Assembly: GCA_028829895.1 (NCBI GenBank)
Contig: CM054181.1
Span: forward strand, 68,067,259 to 68,131,258
Direction: 5' to 3'
DNA: 64,000 bases
Origin: Sinotaia quadrata
Lineage: Eukaryota > Mollusca > Gastropoda > Architaenioglossa > Viviparidae
The stretch's first letter is position 1. The number at the start of each line of letters is the position of its first letter. The notes under the pieces were generated by a model. The model saw only the letters and a list, made by a program, of their open reading frames with translations, did not search any database and had not been told where the DNA came from. Both the position numbers and the translations under genes were made by a program. Of the stretch, positions 33,557 through 46,999 are shown one piece after another.

Positions 33557-34870
33557 CAGATTATCAGAATTTTACATTTTTACTTAGCGTCCACTGCTTT
33601 AGCATTTGTCAAAGTTGTAGTCAGGCGCTAAGACCTAGGAAAAAACTGAAGTTTGGTAGATACTGACAGGAAATAACAACAATACTCGGTTCGAGTGCAG
33701 TCAGGTTACGTGAGTTAAAGCGAACGGGGCTTGGGGAGGTACAATTATTTCTAGACCCCAAGTCGACTCCTATCTTTCCTGTTAACTGACTTAAACCCCA
33801 TTACTACTATATCCGTTTTCGAGATTGAGACTAGGACATAACACTCGAGTGCATTTAGTCTTTCCTTCAAAACAAATATGTGTCAAGCCATGTGCAAAGG
33901 ATTGTATTCTGGTCTTCGTAAACAATCGGTGGAAAATATTTTTGGTGTGTGGGCGTTTGGAGTTTGCATATTAGATCAGTGGTGACCTATAACGGGTCCA
34001 CCTGATAAACGCAATCGCAAAAGTAAAAAGGCAAGACGGTATTTCGAACACAGCACTGTTACAACTCCTCGACTACAATCTGAAGGCCGCGCAAAGGCTT
34101 TGAAAGCGTGAAATTGTTTATGAATGAATCCAACAAAGCAACGAAATTGGATCGCAGACATTGGTCAAATTTTTGAGAGTTGTCTACCAATCAGATGGGG
34201 TTTCCATTTGGTTTAGGAAATTCACAACACAACTAGGTCATGCAATTGAATTGATTTAAAAAAAATTAAGCGGAGTGTTTTTTTATTACAACCAACTCAA
34301 CTATACACCACCAATCAATAAATGGACAGTATAGTTTAGATCACAATGACAAATCGCACGTATCTACTAACATAAAACTTATACAGAAAGACTTTTAATA
34401 ATTAAAAAAAAAATTTTAATAGATTGACATATAAGCAGATAGATACATAGGAAGACAAACACACAGATAGATAGACTGCCATAAATAATCGCATAAATGA
34501 AGGCATTTGACATTATTTTACTTTTTCAAAACAATATGTGATTTCTTTCTTTATAAAATTAAGCTTAACATTAGTTTCAATTGTATTAAGTTAAAGTTTA
34601 TAGCCATTTTGAAAAGAATTATGAGGTAGTCCACTAGCATTAAATCTCAGATCTATGTCGATGTACTAAAACCTTCTCTTCCTTTTATAATTTTCCACTA
34701 AATAGCCTTGAGCCTTGATGATATAGCTTTTTGAACCAATGGACAAAGAGCACACTTAATTTTACGAACAATTTGTCTAAAAACAAGAGTTGTTAGTGAC
34801 CGTTTGGCAAGGAACCGCCTAAAAGACATCCAAGTACAGTAACAATACGCCTATTTCAACCCACAGCAAA
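33116..34870. other. Intergenic with one long (GT)n
   Basis: Perfect (GT)40 at 33475-33554. The rest is unique sequence without recognisable genes. Confidence 0.6.
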
Positions 34871-34874
34871 GCTG

Positions 34875-35245
34875 GTTTGCTTTCCAATAAGGTAGTCTAT
34901 TTCCAATGAGGTGGTCTATTTCTAAGGAGATGGTCTATTTTCAATGAGGCAGTCTATTTCCAATGAGTGGTCTATGTCCAATTACGCAGTATATTTCCAA
35001 TGAGGTGTTCTATTTTTAATGAGGCAGTCTATTTTCAATGAGGCAGTCTATTTCCAATGAGGCAATCTATTTCCAATGAGATGGTATATGTCCAATTAGG
35101 TAGTCTATTTCCAATGAGGTGGTCTATATCCAATTATGTAGCCTGTTTCCAACGAGCTGGTCTATTTCCAATGAGATAGTCTATTTTCAATGAGGCAGTC
35201 TACTTCCAATGAGGTAGACTATTTCCATTGAAGTGGTCTAGCGAG
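34875..35245 (+). repeat. 19-20-bp minisatellite (TCTATTTCCAATGAGGTAG)
   Basis: About 18 copies of TCTATTTCCAATGAGG(C/T)(A/G)G with scattered substitutions such as CCAATTA and CAATGAG. Confidence 0.9.
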
Positions 35246-35815
35246 AAAGGCCGAAAAATGAATCAAACCTGTACATAGATCACATAGCAGTGGACTTCAG
35301 CAGACATGCAGTGGACTTCAGCATACATTATGTAAGTGGACTTCACCAGACATTATGTGGTAGACTTCACCGGATTTATGTAGTTAAATGTCATGCAAAT
35401 TTGTAATTAATCTGGTGGTTAATAACCTAATTTGACAAATCCATAATATTTTTAAATTGGATAGATTAATGCTAAGCGTTTGAAGATTTTGCTAGAGGTC
35501 TGGTTACAAAAGGTTAACTTTTACAAGCTTATGGTTTCAATCAGGTAGAAAATCTTGTGTTTGTGAAGTTTCTTGTAGATATCTGGTAGAAAAGCTAGTG
35601 GCATTTTTCATCAAGATTTTTTCTAACGTCTGAACAAGGGCGTTAGGGTCATGAACATAGAGAACAAGGGACTGCTTTTCGAATGGGATTGCGAAATAAT
35701 TGGCGATCTGGATGGGCATAAAAATCAGGCAGATTCGTGCAGGTGTGAGAATCAGGCAGGTATGTTACTGTAGAGTGTAGAGTCTAAACTACGTCTTTTG
35801 TCAGGAGAAACTGCA
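35246..35815. other. Intergenic; one weak ORF on the - strand
   Basis: Short repeats of GTGGACTTCAGCAGACAT at 35290-35370. On the - strand, 35537-35719 opens 60 codons (MPIQIANYFAIPFEKQ...) with protein-like composition but no family that I recognise and no supporting signals, so I do not call it a gene. Confidence 0.3.
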
Positions 35816-35816
35816 T

Positions 35817-36120
35817 TGTCTGAATGCCACGTCACTAGATGAACATAAAATTGTAAGTGAATTTCATGTCTGAATGCCACGTCACTAGACGAACATAAAA
35901 TTGTAAGTAAATTTCATGTCTGAATGCCACGTCACTAGATGAACATAAAATTGTAAGTAAATTTCATGTCCGAATGCCACGTCACTAGACGAACATAAAA
36001 TTGTAAGTAAATTTCATGTCTGAATGCCACGTCACTAGATGAACATAAAATTGTAAGTAAATTTCATGTCCGAATGCCACGTCACTAGACGAACATAAAA
36101 TTGTAAGTAAATTTCATGGC
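35817..36120 (+). repeat. 50-bp minisatellite in 100-bp dimers
   Basis: Six copies starting near 35821, 35871, 35921, 35971, 36021 and 36071, with TGAATGCCACGTCACTAGAT and GAACATAAAATTGTAAGTAA. GTCTGAA..CTAGAT and GTCCGAA..CTAGAC copies alternate in the last four, a two-monomer higher-order repeat. Confidence 0.92.
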
Positions 36121-37415
36121 TCTATCAAAGAGATTTTGAGGAAAATGGAAAGAAAATATGTGCATGATTCTCGGACGGCAATATAACTCGTAAGATTCTT
36201 CCAAGTCTGTAAATCATACATAAAATTCTGTTATATAAAACCTAATGTACACTTCTGTTATGAATTTATGGCAGTTCTGGAAAATTCGTATTGATATCAC
36301 AAGGTTTTGTTAATACAATTAGATACCATTTTAGTGCCAAATCTATTAATTTATATCCATATTCTGTTTTATATATAATTTATTGCTAGAAGATTCTTAG
36401 AATCCACACCTTGAGCCATTAGGGGCTTAATATAAGAAGACATACATAGGTCCAATTTTTCTGTCCACAAGTACACGATTCATAGTCATGACTCACTATA
36501 GTGCCCAGATCAACATTGTACATACTAGGCTAAATTTATTTTTCTTGTTCAGAATTATACAGTATACGATTTATATTTATGGTTCAATATAGTACTTAGA
36601 TCTACGCTGTACATAGCTAGGCCAAATTTGTTTTTTCTTGTTTAGAATTATACATTATACGATTTATATTTATGGTTCAGTATAGTGCGTAGATCTACAC
36701 TGTACAAAGCTAGGCCCAATTTTAATATCCACTTGTATACCATTCATAACTTGTGCCAAATTTAACGCCCTAGCATATTTTGATAATGATTGGTTTGGCC
36801 TCACTCGTGCTGTCCATAATTCCACGTGAAACAATGTTAATTTGGACCCATTTAATGTCAAAATATATACCACTCGTAAAAGTAATGTTAATATAAATAA
36901 TAAATGTTAAATATTAACAATTTTCCTACCTATACATATAAACCATTCAAAATTTGAACTCATTTTAGAGTCCAGAGCTATCTACACTATTCAAAGCAAT
37001 AGTGTTCAAGGTGTTGTAGATAATTGTGGCAAGCCAGAATAATTAATGGAACCGAGAGTTCATCAAGTTTGTACTTTCTGAATTTGCCCTTTATTAAAAA
37101 CAAAGAGTGGATTAACGTGGTAAAGTATTTCGCAAAGTCCATCCAGTTGTTTTCAATTACTGATGATACTAATAGAAGTGTTCATTTTTTTGTGGTTTCT
37201 ATAATAATTTGTTTGCATTTTCCATGCTCTACAGTTGTAAGAACTTTGCCAAATGGCATTTGGTCGTGATTACTTATATGCACAAGCCCACACTCATATC
37301 AACACTCACCCATACAAACACAAATGCAATAAAAAGTTTGGATATATTATTTAAACTTCTCATATCTATGATTACACCAATCAAAAGACACATATTACCT
37401 AGTTGCTGTTAAAAC
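36121..37415. other. Intergenic with a roughly 120-bp three-copy repeat
   Basis: Between about 36475 and 36720, three diverged copies share ACGATTTATATTTATGGTTC, AGATCTACGCTGTACATA and GCTAGGCCAAATTT. Nothing coding recognised in the rest. Confidence 0.55.
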
Positions 37416-38340
37416 GTAATACATATACTTATCAAGTTGCTGTCAGAAATTAATAACATACTTATCAAGCTTCTGTCAGAAATACTGATACTTATCAAAG
37501 TATTGACAGAAATACACATACTTATTAAACTGCTCTTAGAAATTAATACACATATTTTTCAAGCTGCTGTTAGAAATTAATAACATACTTATCAAGCTAC
37601 TGTCTGAAATTAATACACATACTAATGAAGCTGCTGTCAGAAATACTGATACTTATTAAACTGCTGACAGAAATACACATTTTTATCAAGCTGCTGTCAG
37701 AAATACTGATACTTATTAAACTGCTGACAGAAATACACATTTTTATCAAGCTGCTGTCAGAAATACTGATACTTATTAAACTGCTGACAGAAATACTCAT
37801 TTTTATCAAGCTGCTGTCAACAGTACATATACTTATCAAATTGCTGTCAGAAATATACATAATTATCAAGCTGCTGTCAGAAATGCACATATTTATCAAG
37901 CTGCTGTCAACAGTACATATACTTATCAAGTTGCTGTCAGAAATATACATAATTATCAAGCTGCTGTCAGAAATACATATACTTATCAATCTGCTATCAA
38001 AAATATACATACTTATCAAATTTATGTAAGAAATATACATACATATCAAGGTACTGTCAAAAATACATACACTAATCAAGTGCTGTCTGAAAAAAGTAAT
38101 ACACATACTTATCAAGTTGCTGTCAGAAATTACTACATCTGCTTATCAAATTGCTAGAAGAAATTAATACACATACTTATCAAATTGCTGTAAGAAATTA
38201 CTACATCTGCTTATCAAACTGCTTGAAGAAATTAATACACATACTTATCAAATTACTGTAAGAAATTACTACACATAATACATACTTATCAAGCTGCTGT
38301 CAGAAATTAATACACGTGCTAATCAAGTTATTATCAGAAA
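37416..38340 (+). repeat. 30-bp minisatellite (ACTTATCAAGCTGCTGTCAG)
   Basis: About 30 copies of ACTTATCAAGCTGCTGTCAG plus AAATACACAT. The best-conserved part (37620-37810) is a 60-bp dimer alternating GCTGCTGTCAG and CTGCTGACAG. Period 30 gives a 172-codon - ORF and a 134-codon + ORF, both artefacts. Confidence 0.92.
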
Positions 38341-38700
38341 GAAGCAACAGCAGTAAAAACTGCACACGATGGCTGATCTGTTGTTGTCATTACTTTTATT
38401 GATAGTGTTTTGTTTTGCTGTAAATTGCACAGCTATTATTTATTTATTTATTTATTGTGAATGTCTGCATCTTTTAACTTTGAATTAAAGTCAGCAATGT
38501 CAGTGATTTTTTTCCTTCAGGTATCTGCCCAAACCCAACACGCAGCGTACCCGACAAACATACACTTTAAAATGCTTATTCTTGGCGCCAGATCAGCATT
38601 TCAGAAGTGCCTTATCATACCCGAAATAAAGCACACACTATATTATATTTCCGTTAAACATACATTTCAAGTATTGCAAGCCCGGTTAATAGGCATCTAG
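38341..38700. other. Intergenic, no recognisable gene
   Basis: Includes a short (ATTT)n run near 38440. The 79-codon ORF at 38461-38700 has no recognisable similarity and is rejected as a gene. Confidence 0.35.
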
Positions 38701-38714
38701 TATATTGGATACCT

Positions 38715-39375
38715 GGTTAACTTGCACTGAGTAATATACATTCGCTCCGGTTTATAAGTATGCATTACTTCTATACCGGTTAATATGCATTTACTCCGGT
38801 TTATAAGCATGCATTACTTCTATACCGGTTAATATACATTTACTCCGGTTTATAAGCATGCACTACTTCTATACCGGTTAATATGCATTTACTAGTCTAT
38901 ACTGGATTAATACGTATTGATTATTTTGCAGACCTGATTAACATTCAGTCAGTAGACTTTGTAGACAGTTAACATGAATTTATTTCATTCCTGACATGAT
39001 TTCATACATTTGTGTACTCTCTTAACATGCATTCAGCCTTGTGCACCCGGATAACAGGCACTCAACACTGTGTATCCGATTAACGTGCATTCGGCACTGT
39101 GTATCCGATTAACACGCATTCGATATGTTGTGTACCCGATTAGATTTGCATCAAGTATATTTTACGCCCGTTAAACATGTAATTATCAATATAATTTTAT
39201 TGCCGGTTAGCATGCATTCAGTATCGTGTATCCGATTAATATGCACTCAGTATGTTGAGTGTCCAATGCATTCATTTAAAATAAATATTTTTGCCCTGTA
39301 AGCATGCAATTATCAATAAAAATTTTATTGCCTTTTAGCATATATTCAGTGCCAGGTACCCGATTAATATAAACT
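38715..39375 (+). repeat. Degenerate CCGGTTAATATGCATT repeat field
   Basis: At 38750-38890, three good copies of a unit of about 48 bp with TTACTCCGGTTTATAAGCAT and TACTTCTATACCGGTTAATA. To the right it decays into copies of TGTATCCGATTAACGTGCAT about 30 bp apart. Confidence 0.75.
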
Positions 39376-42080
39376 CAGTATGAGTGTTGTTAAGTTTGCG
39401 CCGATTTCGCACTGGGGAGGGGATTGGGTGGTTCGGCCTACTGGCTACGTCGACTTTGATGTTATAGTGGGCATCTTTTCTGTAGTTGTTGTTTCTTCGA
39501 GGAGTTGTTGTTGTATTGATCTTGTCTGGTCGCTTTTTCTGGTGGTTGCCTAGATTGGTAGTGATTCCCCCCTCCCCCAACCCCATTTCGCTTTATCTAT
39601 GATAGCTCTGAGACCGTTTAATTTTGTAATCTTGTTTATTTATTTATTATTATTATTAAATTAAATTAATTAATTATTATTTTAAAGTGTTAATTGTCTA
39701 GGATTGAATTAGGTTTAGTTATAATAATTTAGCTTCTATTATGATTATTTGATCGTTAGATTTTTAGATTTTTAGATTTTCTACATGATTTTATCTTTCC
39801 AGAAGGGCATATATTTATTTGTTTTAGTATGCTTTTATTTGTTGATTCTCTTATTTTGTTCTGTTTGGTTGGTTTGTGTATTTAGGTGGACCTCCCAAAT
39901 CATTAGGTGATTAGCCCTCTGGCTTGTGAGAGCCCTGGACGGGGTGGGGCGGTAGGGGCATCACTGGGGGCACAGATGGAATGTAAAAAAGAACAGACCT
40001 GGGTGCGATGGGGTAGAGATGAATAAATAATACATTGCGATGTTGCACACCCTTTTTTAGATGCATTATCAGATGCTTATTTCCATATATACTGACACGT
40101 GCAGAAACAAACAAATAAATAGCAAAACAAAAAATTTAAGTTTGGCATAAAGGAAAAAACATTGGTGTATAGTCTTACATACACCGGAGACTGGCTTCTG
40201 GTGGCAGATTCCCGGCACCATTCTGCGGTTGGGTTGGGGCGATTGGGACCTGAATACTTCGGGTTAAAGAGAATTATGATCTACTCGACGAGAGAACGCG
40301 AGTGAAGATTGTCATAGAAAGGAAAATCGTGTACAACTTTATGTTGCCATGGAGTTTTCCGCAGAAATTCCTTTGTAGTCACTGTTCTTTTTATTATAAG
40401 CCCTACGGTATTATTTGTTACATTCACTAATCCTTAAATGTATCGGATTTTTTTTTATCATGCCGTTATGTCTCTTCAACATAATTATGATTATTATTAC
40501 TATAATTGGTTGTTCGCATAACTCGGTCCTTGCTACCGTGACACATGTGTAATAGCATGCACGTTGAAAGCAATCACATAACCAGACTGTCGATAGTAAG
40601 TAAACAGGATCTATGGTATGTCGCCATTACAACTACGTTCGATAATCTCTCATGAGCATGGCTCTTGCCATCGTGCATGTTAATTTTGCTGTCTAATTAT
40701 AAAGACACTAATACAAAGCTGTGGTTAGTTTACGCACGGCTTAACCATCTATATAATCAATCGTACCTAAGAACAACTAAGCAGGACTAATTTATTCACG
40801 GGACGCTCTCTTAAGGAGTGGTTAAGCGTGTCTCAACCTGTCGAAACAACCACAAGCCTTGCACGCTGGGGTTTCTTTTAGGAAGATTGGAGACAACCAC
40901 TGGTAATCTTCAACAGTATAATATTTAAGAAAACGATTTTACAGAAACAGCTGTTAGTAATGTTTATTATGAACTATGGAAATAAATGTTTTCCATGTTA
41001 AAAAAAAAAAAACAAAATACGAACACTTATAATAATAACCAGTGCAGTCATTATTTTTAAAGTGTGAGAACTCAGTAGTGCAAGACTGTAACGAACCACT
41101 TGAAAATAGCCAGTATCATTTTCAAGACAGATAGAAAAACGAATAAAAGTGTTTTAATGAGCTAAGGATTGACCTTGACACTCTTACTACATTGTGTGCT
41201 TAGTTTTTGAATAGCTTGACTGAGTGCGTCATTGACGCTGCAGTAAGATGCTTACGTCACTTGCCTCGACATGATTCGTATTTGTAAGGGGTGAAGCAAT
41301 TGATCACGTACATACTAACAAATCACATTCTGACTTCACGATAACTGATCTTAACCTCTGCACAGCTCCCTCTTGACTAGCACTTTTGCAGTCTAGCCAT
41401 TGCCAGTGTTGATGTTGCTATTTTCAGTTTTGATGCCTGGCCATGTTCTTGTACTTAGTGTAACTTGTCCGCCATCATTTGTTTGTTTTCTTTGCTTTGG
41501 CCCGACACTTGTGCACTTCCGTAATTATTGAGCGCGTTTTGACTTGACCTTTTAGTCAAGGTCATATTTTTTACCCTTGAAGCTGGACGAGATAGGGAAG
41601 TTCAGGATGATAGTTGATGAAATGGAGGACGATTGGAAAAAGTTACAAAGCTAATGGAAAAGCGAAACGCTCGTCTCCTTGGTTGTGCTGAACGCAGCCA
41701 TTTTCAAAAGTTACACCACTGTTTAAACAAATTCTGTTAGGGTGGGACTGATGGTTTCTGGGAGAATTTGAGATACAAGGCACTATTTACAATTCACAGT
41801 CAGTGTGCTTGTGCCCAGGCCTTAGCCTTCCTTAACCAGAGCAGTGTCAATAGGTAGTCCCAACGTCGCTGTTTTACAGGGGACAAAAGCATTTTTGCAT
41901 GCAACTTTACTAACCTTTATCTTAAAGCAGTTTTCTTCACATTGAACCTGAGCTAAAGATTTTTATATAAATATAAAGAGCTATGTTTCATCTCTTAAAG
42001 TATGCTCTTGCTTTTCTTTTGAACTTTATTATTGTGTCTGTAAACTTTGACGAAAGTAGGCCTACCTTAGGTTTACATTA
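39376..42080. other. Intergenic, possibly with old transposon debris
   Basis: A GC-richer block at 39400-39620 and another at 39880-40260 stand out from AT-rich surroundings. An 83-codon - ORF (39335-39586) reads through the first but I cannot assign it. 40260-42080 is unique. No exon is recognised. Confidence 0.4.
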
Positions 42081-43660
42081 AAAATTTCTCATCGGGAGCG
42101 TCACGGCCGAAAAAGTAAAAATCGCATTTTCGAGCAAATTTTAAAAAAATTTTTTCGCAAGACCTGCATGGATATGTAACATAAATTCTGATTGGTCTGA
42201 TAACTCTATACACTCATATTTTTTCATAATAACACCAAAAAGACTTTAAGTAAAAGTTTTTTGAGACAATTTTTGTGTGTGAAATATTGTCCACAAAATC
42301 ATGGAAAAATTTCATTTTATTCAGCAGTTCAATATCTTTCCCCAAAACATGACACAACACGGGTTATTAGTCCATGCAGTTCTTGCCAAATTGAAAACTC
42401 CGTAGCAACGTCCTCAGTTCATGCCACAGTCATGGCTTACATTTCTGAGACACCCTGTACCGACGCTAACGCTGATTAATTATTCTCCCTATATGATCAT
42501 TTGAAACCACTTATCGATAAAATCTATTCGTAAATATTTATTCATGCTTATTTCTATCTATTTAATTTTTGTGAGCATAATTTTTTTTTTAAAAACTAAA
42601 ATTATTGACATTTTTTTTTAGTTAGAACTTTCTAATATAGGCCAGTCTTGGAGTGATTCTTTCGCGAAGAGTTGAAAACATTTTTTCTTGAAATATTTAG
42701 TTTTAAAGACACAGATCATATTTATACATATTGTTTTATTTACTCATTTAATTTCAGTTATGGATGAAATTTATTATTTAGGAAAAAATAGTTGTAAAAC
42801 ATCGATAATTTAAGCAAGAAAAGATAACTCTAGATGCTAAAAATGTAAACATAATTTGAAAAACAGTTCTGAAATCGTCAGTTCTCTCAAGCGTTCTGTT
42901 TACTATAATACAAACATATTTGCAAGAAGGCATTCCAGTGTCTGATGTGCACAAGCTGAGCTGTTAGTAAATGCAGGTAGTAACCTAGATGAAACTGAAG
43001 TGGCAAGAACAACTGATGTAGTTAACTTTCCAAGTAGCCAACCAGCAAAGACAAGATGGTGGATTTACAAGCTAAAGTGAGCGTGTTGCTTTTGATTATG
43101 ATAATGGATTTTTCATTGGTAAGGCATTAGAAATATACAGTGCAAAATAATACTGATGGAGCAGTATAGAAATAAGAATATTTTGAAGTGGGGTGATAGC
43201 ATAGACTGTGATGATGTGAATGCCAAGTTTATTTTTAAATGGGGCTTAACAATGGAGACAACCAACGGAAGAACCTGGACAGTTGCTGACTTTGCAAGAA
43301 GTTTTGCAAGAAGAATTTTCTGTTTATAAATTTATGTATTGTGACTGGTATATTACTTATTTTTCTCTATCAATATGAAGTTACTGGGATTAAGTACATT
43401 ACCTCTGTTCAAGACTTAATATTAATTTAAACAAATATTTTGTTACTAAATGAAGCTTATTGTATGTGTGTGTGTGTGTGTTATTCATTATTTGAAAGAA
43501 AAAAACAAAAATTAAATGATCTTTTATTCATAGCCTACATTGTAATTATATAAATATGTTAATATTTATTTAAAATATGTACACGTGTGCAGAGCACTAT
43601 CTTAACAATAAAGTTTTATGTGTCAAACCTTCAGAATAAAACGATATGCTTTGGTTATTT

Positions 43661-43691
<31 letters not shown>

Positions 43692-45400
43692 GTGATATAA
43701 TTAATAATAGCATGGGTTCAACATCTTTATGTATCTTTGATGTATGCATGCATATAGAGTGCTTTTATACCAATCGTACTGTTTTAATATGGTTTTAAGA
43801 TTTTAAATATTAAAGCAAATAAAATGCTGAGCAAATCTTTTGTTTAGTTACATGTATAACATCCTACTGATCATTTTAATAGGTGTACCATAACTGTGTT
43901 ATATATAGTTTCAGAGATATGACAATTTATCCGTTTTTATTTTCTTTGTAAATAGAAATTTTATAATAAAATTTAAAACGTAAATTAAATAAATGATTCA
44001 ACATAGGCTTACATATGTAGATAGAGCACAATTTACTGATCTTTTTGATATGCGAACCAGCTCTGTATGTTGTATAGTTTTAGAGATATGACAATTTGCT
44101 CTTTAGCGTTTTCTCTATAACATCTGGTTACTGCTCTTTTTTGGTTAAAATTTGTTAAAATGGCCATTTTCAGCATCAAATAATTTCTTCAATGTTGTTG
44201 CTATGCCTTTGGAAAAAAAGGCATTAACTACATAGCAAATGATGATTTAATAATATGCATTCTGGATATACTTTGTTCATCAGTTCATTACGCTATGATG
44301 CCATGAATATTTCAGTTTGTTGCGTTTTGTAAGAATTTTTTGAAACAAAAGCACGTTTTCCTTTGCAATTTATAATAAACTGAAATTTCAATTCTACATT
44401 ATGTCTGTTTTTCTTGTTGTCTGTCGGACTGTTGACCAGTGTGGTTTATATTTTACTTGTACTGAACTTGACAAACTGCACATTCGTTACGTCTAAAAAA
44501 CATTGAATGCAAATTAGGACATTAAATTGACAATATCTCAAAAAGTATTATAGCTATAATCATAATTTTTTTCTGTACAACCTTATTTTATCACAACACA
44601 TATTTTGCGCATAAAAGATTTATTCAATATCAAGTAGAAAAAAATGAGTGGGACAATAGTGTCAATTGCAGGCGGATGAGTTGCTTCTTTATTAGAAAGA
44701 AGTAATTAACTAACTAGAAAAACCAACCTAAATTTTGCTTTGCTCTTGTAAGCATACCCTCTTTGTCGAGCTCTGTGTCTGACCCAAATAAAGTTTTGCA
44801 AAACTGGTTCCTAGAATTATTCACGCTGAGGAGCCGTCTTTTTGACGCACTTGTATACAAACCGACTGAAATAATCTTCACGCCTTGATGATTTTTTTTA
44901 TGATCGCTAACGGGATAGCTCGAGGGTAGAGGCAAAAGAACAACTCCTAGGGTGTGGACAACCGTTCTCATTTTGTCCGCAGTTATTGTTTATGCAGCAA
45001 GTTCATTCAGTCCAAGGCCACATTGTTTGAAACTTTTAAGATTTTCGTTGCATTATTTTACTTTGTTTCATTATCTTTCTTTATAAAAAGCGATTTTCAC
45101 TGGCCGTCGTGAGTAAAATATCACTCAGAGTGTCAAATGTTTAATGCCTGGTTCAAATTCCGCTTTAAAGATAAACAAACGATAAAACAGATATCTTTGG
45201 TAGAGGCCTCACACTTCTTACCGCTTTGATGCTTTAGTAGTGGCAGTTAGTTAATTTTACGTTTTAGAAATCTCCATTATCACAGGTCACGTGATCCACT
45301 TGGTGATAGGTACAAGGATACTTATCGCTACTAAGCAGTTCTTTTGTTGCTGGTTAGCAAAAGATCGGATGAAAAAATAATAATCTCAGTTATCTTTAAT
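42081..45400. other. Intergenic, no recognisable gene
   Basis: AT-rich sequence with (GT)n runs at about 43464 and 43665, and the motif AGAGATATGACAATTT twice (about 43912 and 44082). ORFs at 42261 (72 codons, +) and 44714 (85 codons, -) have no recognisable family. Confidence 0.4.
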
Positions 45401-45419
45401 GTGAATCGAGACGACTGAG

Positions 45420-45663
45420 AACCAAGACCGGATCGAGATGATTGTGGACCTCGTAGACTGTGGACCGAGATGGCTGTAGACTGTGGACCGAGATGGCTGT
45501 AGACTGTGAACCGAGATGGCTGTAGACTGTGAACCGAGATGGCTGTAGACTGTGAACCGAGATGGCTGTAGACTGTGAACCGAGATGGCTGTAGACTGTG
45601 AACCGAGATGGCTGTAGACTGTGAACCGAGATGGCTGTAGACTGTGAACCGAGATGGCTGGGA
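45420..45663. repeat. 23-bp minisatellite (CCGAGATGGCTGTAGACTGT)
   Basis: About ten copies of CCGAGATGGCTGTAGACTGT plus GAA or GGA. The unit is stop-free in all three - frames, so three overlapping ORFs of 92-125 codons with the same 23-residue period arise. I regard them as repeat artefacts. Confidence 0.93.
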
Positions 45664-46265
45664 TCGAGGGGCAATGAACATTCCGTCCTCTAGGCCTTTT
45701 GAAATTCAGTGACCACACCACCCCTTCTAATGAAACAAAACTAAACTTTAATGAAATATTCATCTGGGGTGGTCGGATCTACCTAGCAGGTATGAATGCA
45801 AATATTAAAAAGATCAATTCAAATTTCCATTAGAGATTCGAAACAAATGTAATCTGTTGTAATCTATTGCGCAGTTATAATTGTTCTTCAAACACTGTAA
45901 CTTTTAGTTAATTTTTAAATAAAGCAACATAATATAGGATCTGAAATTAAAAATAAAAGAATCAATCGTCTATAAAACTAAAGCATTTCCAACTAGTTAA
46001 GTAAAATAACAACAGAAAACCTAAGCAAGTAACCATGTTTCATTGATTCAAGAAAGTAAATAAAACAAAACATATTGTATACGCGTTGCTTGAGAAGGTA
46101 GACAAAGCAAACATGTTGTGCATTCTTTAGAAGGTAGACAAATAAATAAACGTATTGTGTGTGTGTTGTTTGGAAGGTTAACTAAAGAAACAACACATTG
46201 TATGTGCATTGTTTTCAGAATCTAAAAAAAAAATATAAAAAAAGAAACACATTGTACGTGAGCTC
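45664..46265. other. Intergenic, no recognisable gene
   Basis: Short loose repeats of AACACATTGTATGTGCATTG and GAAGGTAGACAAA at 46060-46260. Confidence 0.4.
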
Positions 46266-46267
46266 TT

Positions 46268-46690
46268 AAAAGGTGAGGCGTTAAGAGTGTTAAATACAGT
46301 AATAGGCTGTAGGATATAATTATATTGATTTGTTGAGGCATTAAGAGTGTTAAATACAGTAAAACTCTAATTATGATAGGCTGTAGGATATAATTATATT
46401 GATTTGTTGAGGCGTTAAGAGTGTTAAATACAGTAAGTTGAGTAAAACACTAATGATGATAGGCTGTAGGATCTTATATAATTGATTTATTACGCGTTAA
46501 GAATGTTAAACGCAGTAAAAAGCTAATTATTACAGACTGTAAGATATGTATTGATTTAGTGACGCACTACAAATGTTAAATACAGTAAAAAGCTAATTAT
46601 TACAGACTGTAATATTGATTTGGTCACGCATTAAGAATGTTAAATACATTAAACGATAATTATGACATGCTGTAGGAGGTACATTAATTA
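46268..46690 (+). repeat. Degenerate repeat of about 70-75 bp
   Basis: About six diverging copies with GTTAAGAGTGTTAAATACAG, TAAAACTCTAATTATGATAG and GCTGTAGGATATAATTATAT. Confidence 0.8.
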
Positions 46691-46898
46691 TTATTATTTG
46701 TAAAGACTTGAAAGAAAAGCGTGTATATATTATTTGGAAAAGCCTGTGACTTTTTTATAAAGTGTTGTTTAATCAGGAAAGACACTTATTACAGCATGCT
46801 GAAGGAGCAACATAATAATTATTACTTGTAAAGAAGACTTGTGATTGTGACTATTTGTGCATAATTATGAAATATGCTAATTATGATATAGTGTATAC

Positions 46899-46920
46899 AT
46901 TATTATTATTATTATTATTT
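46899..46920. repeat. (ATT)n tract, 3' tail of the LINE
   Basis: About seven ATT units on +, (AAT)n on -, about 80 bp past the LINE stop codon. Confidence 0.85.
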
Positions 46921-46999
46921 AGCCTCTTTCCATTTGATTCTATTTGATTTCCATTCGACTTCTGTTTGATTGTCGGTTGTGATCCAAGATCTCGGAATC

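Noticed and set aside
35537..35719. 60-codon - strand ORF with protein-like composition
   Set aside because: No family recognised, no splice or promoter support, and short enough to occur by chance.
35817..36120. Possible CRISPR array
   Set aside because: The 50-bp copies are directly adjacent with no unique spacers, there are no cas genes, and the genome is eukaryotic. The same holds for the other arrays.
37597..38115. 172-codon - strand ORF
   Set aside because: Period of the 30-bp minisatellite; the + strand is open as well.
41575..41665. Short charged reading frame (LDEIGKFRMIVDEMEDDWKK)
   Set aside because: Only about 25 codons before a stop, no start or splice sites that define an exon, no recognisable family.
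42261..42479. 72-codon ORF as a gene
   Set aside because: No similarity that I recognise, and no exon or promoter signals nearby.
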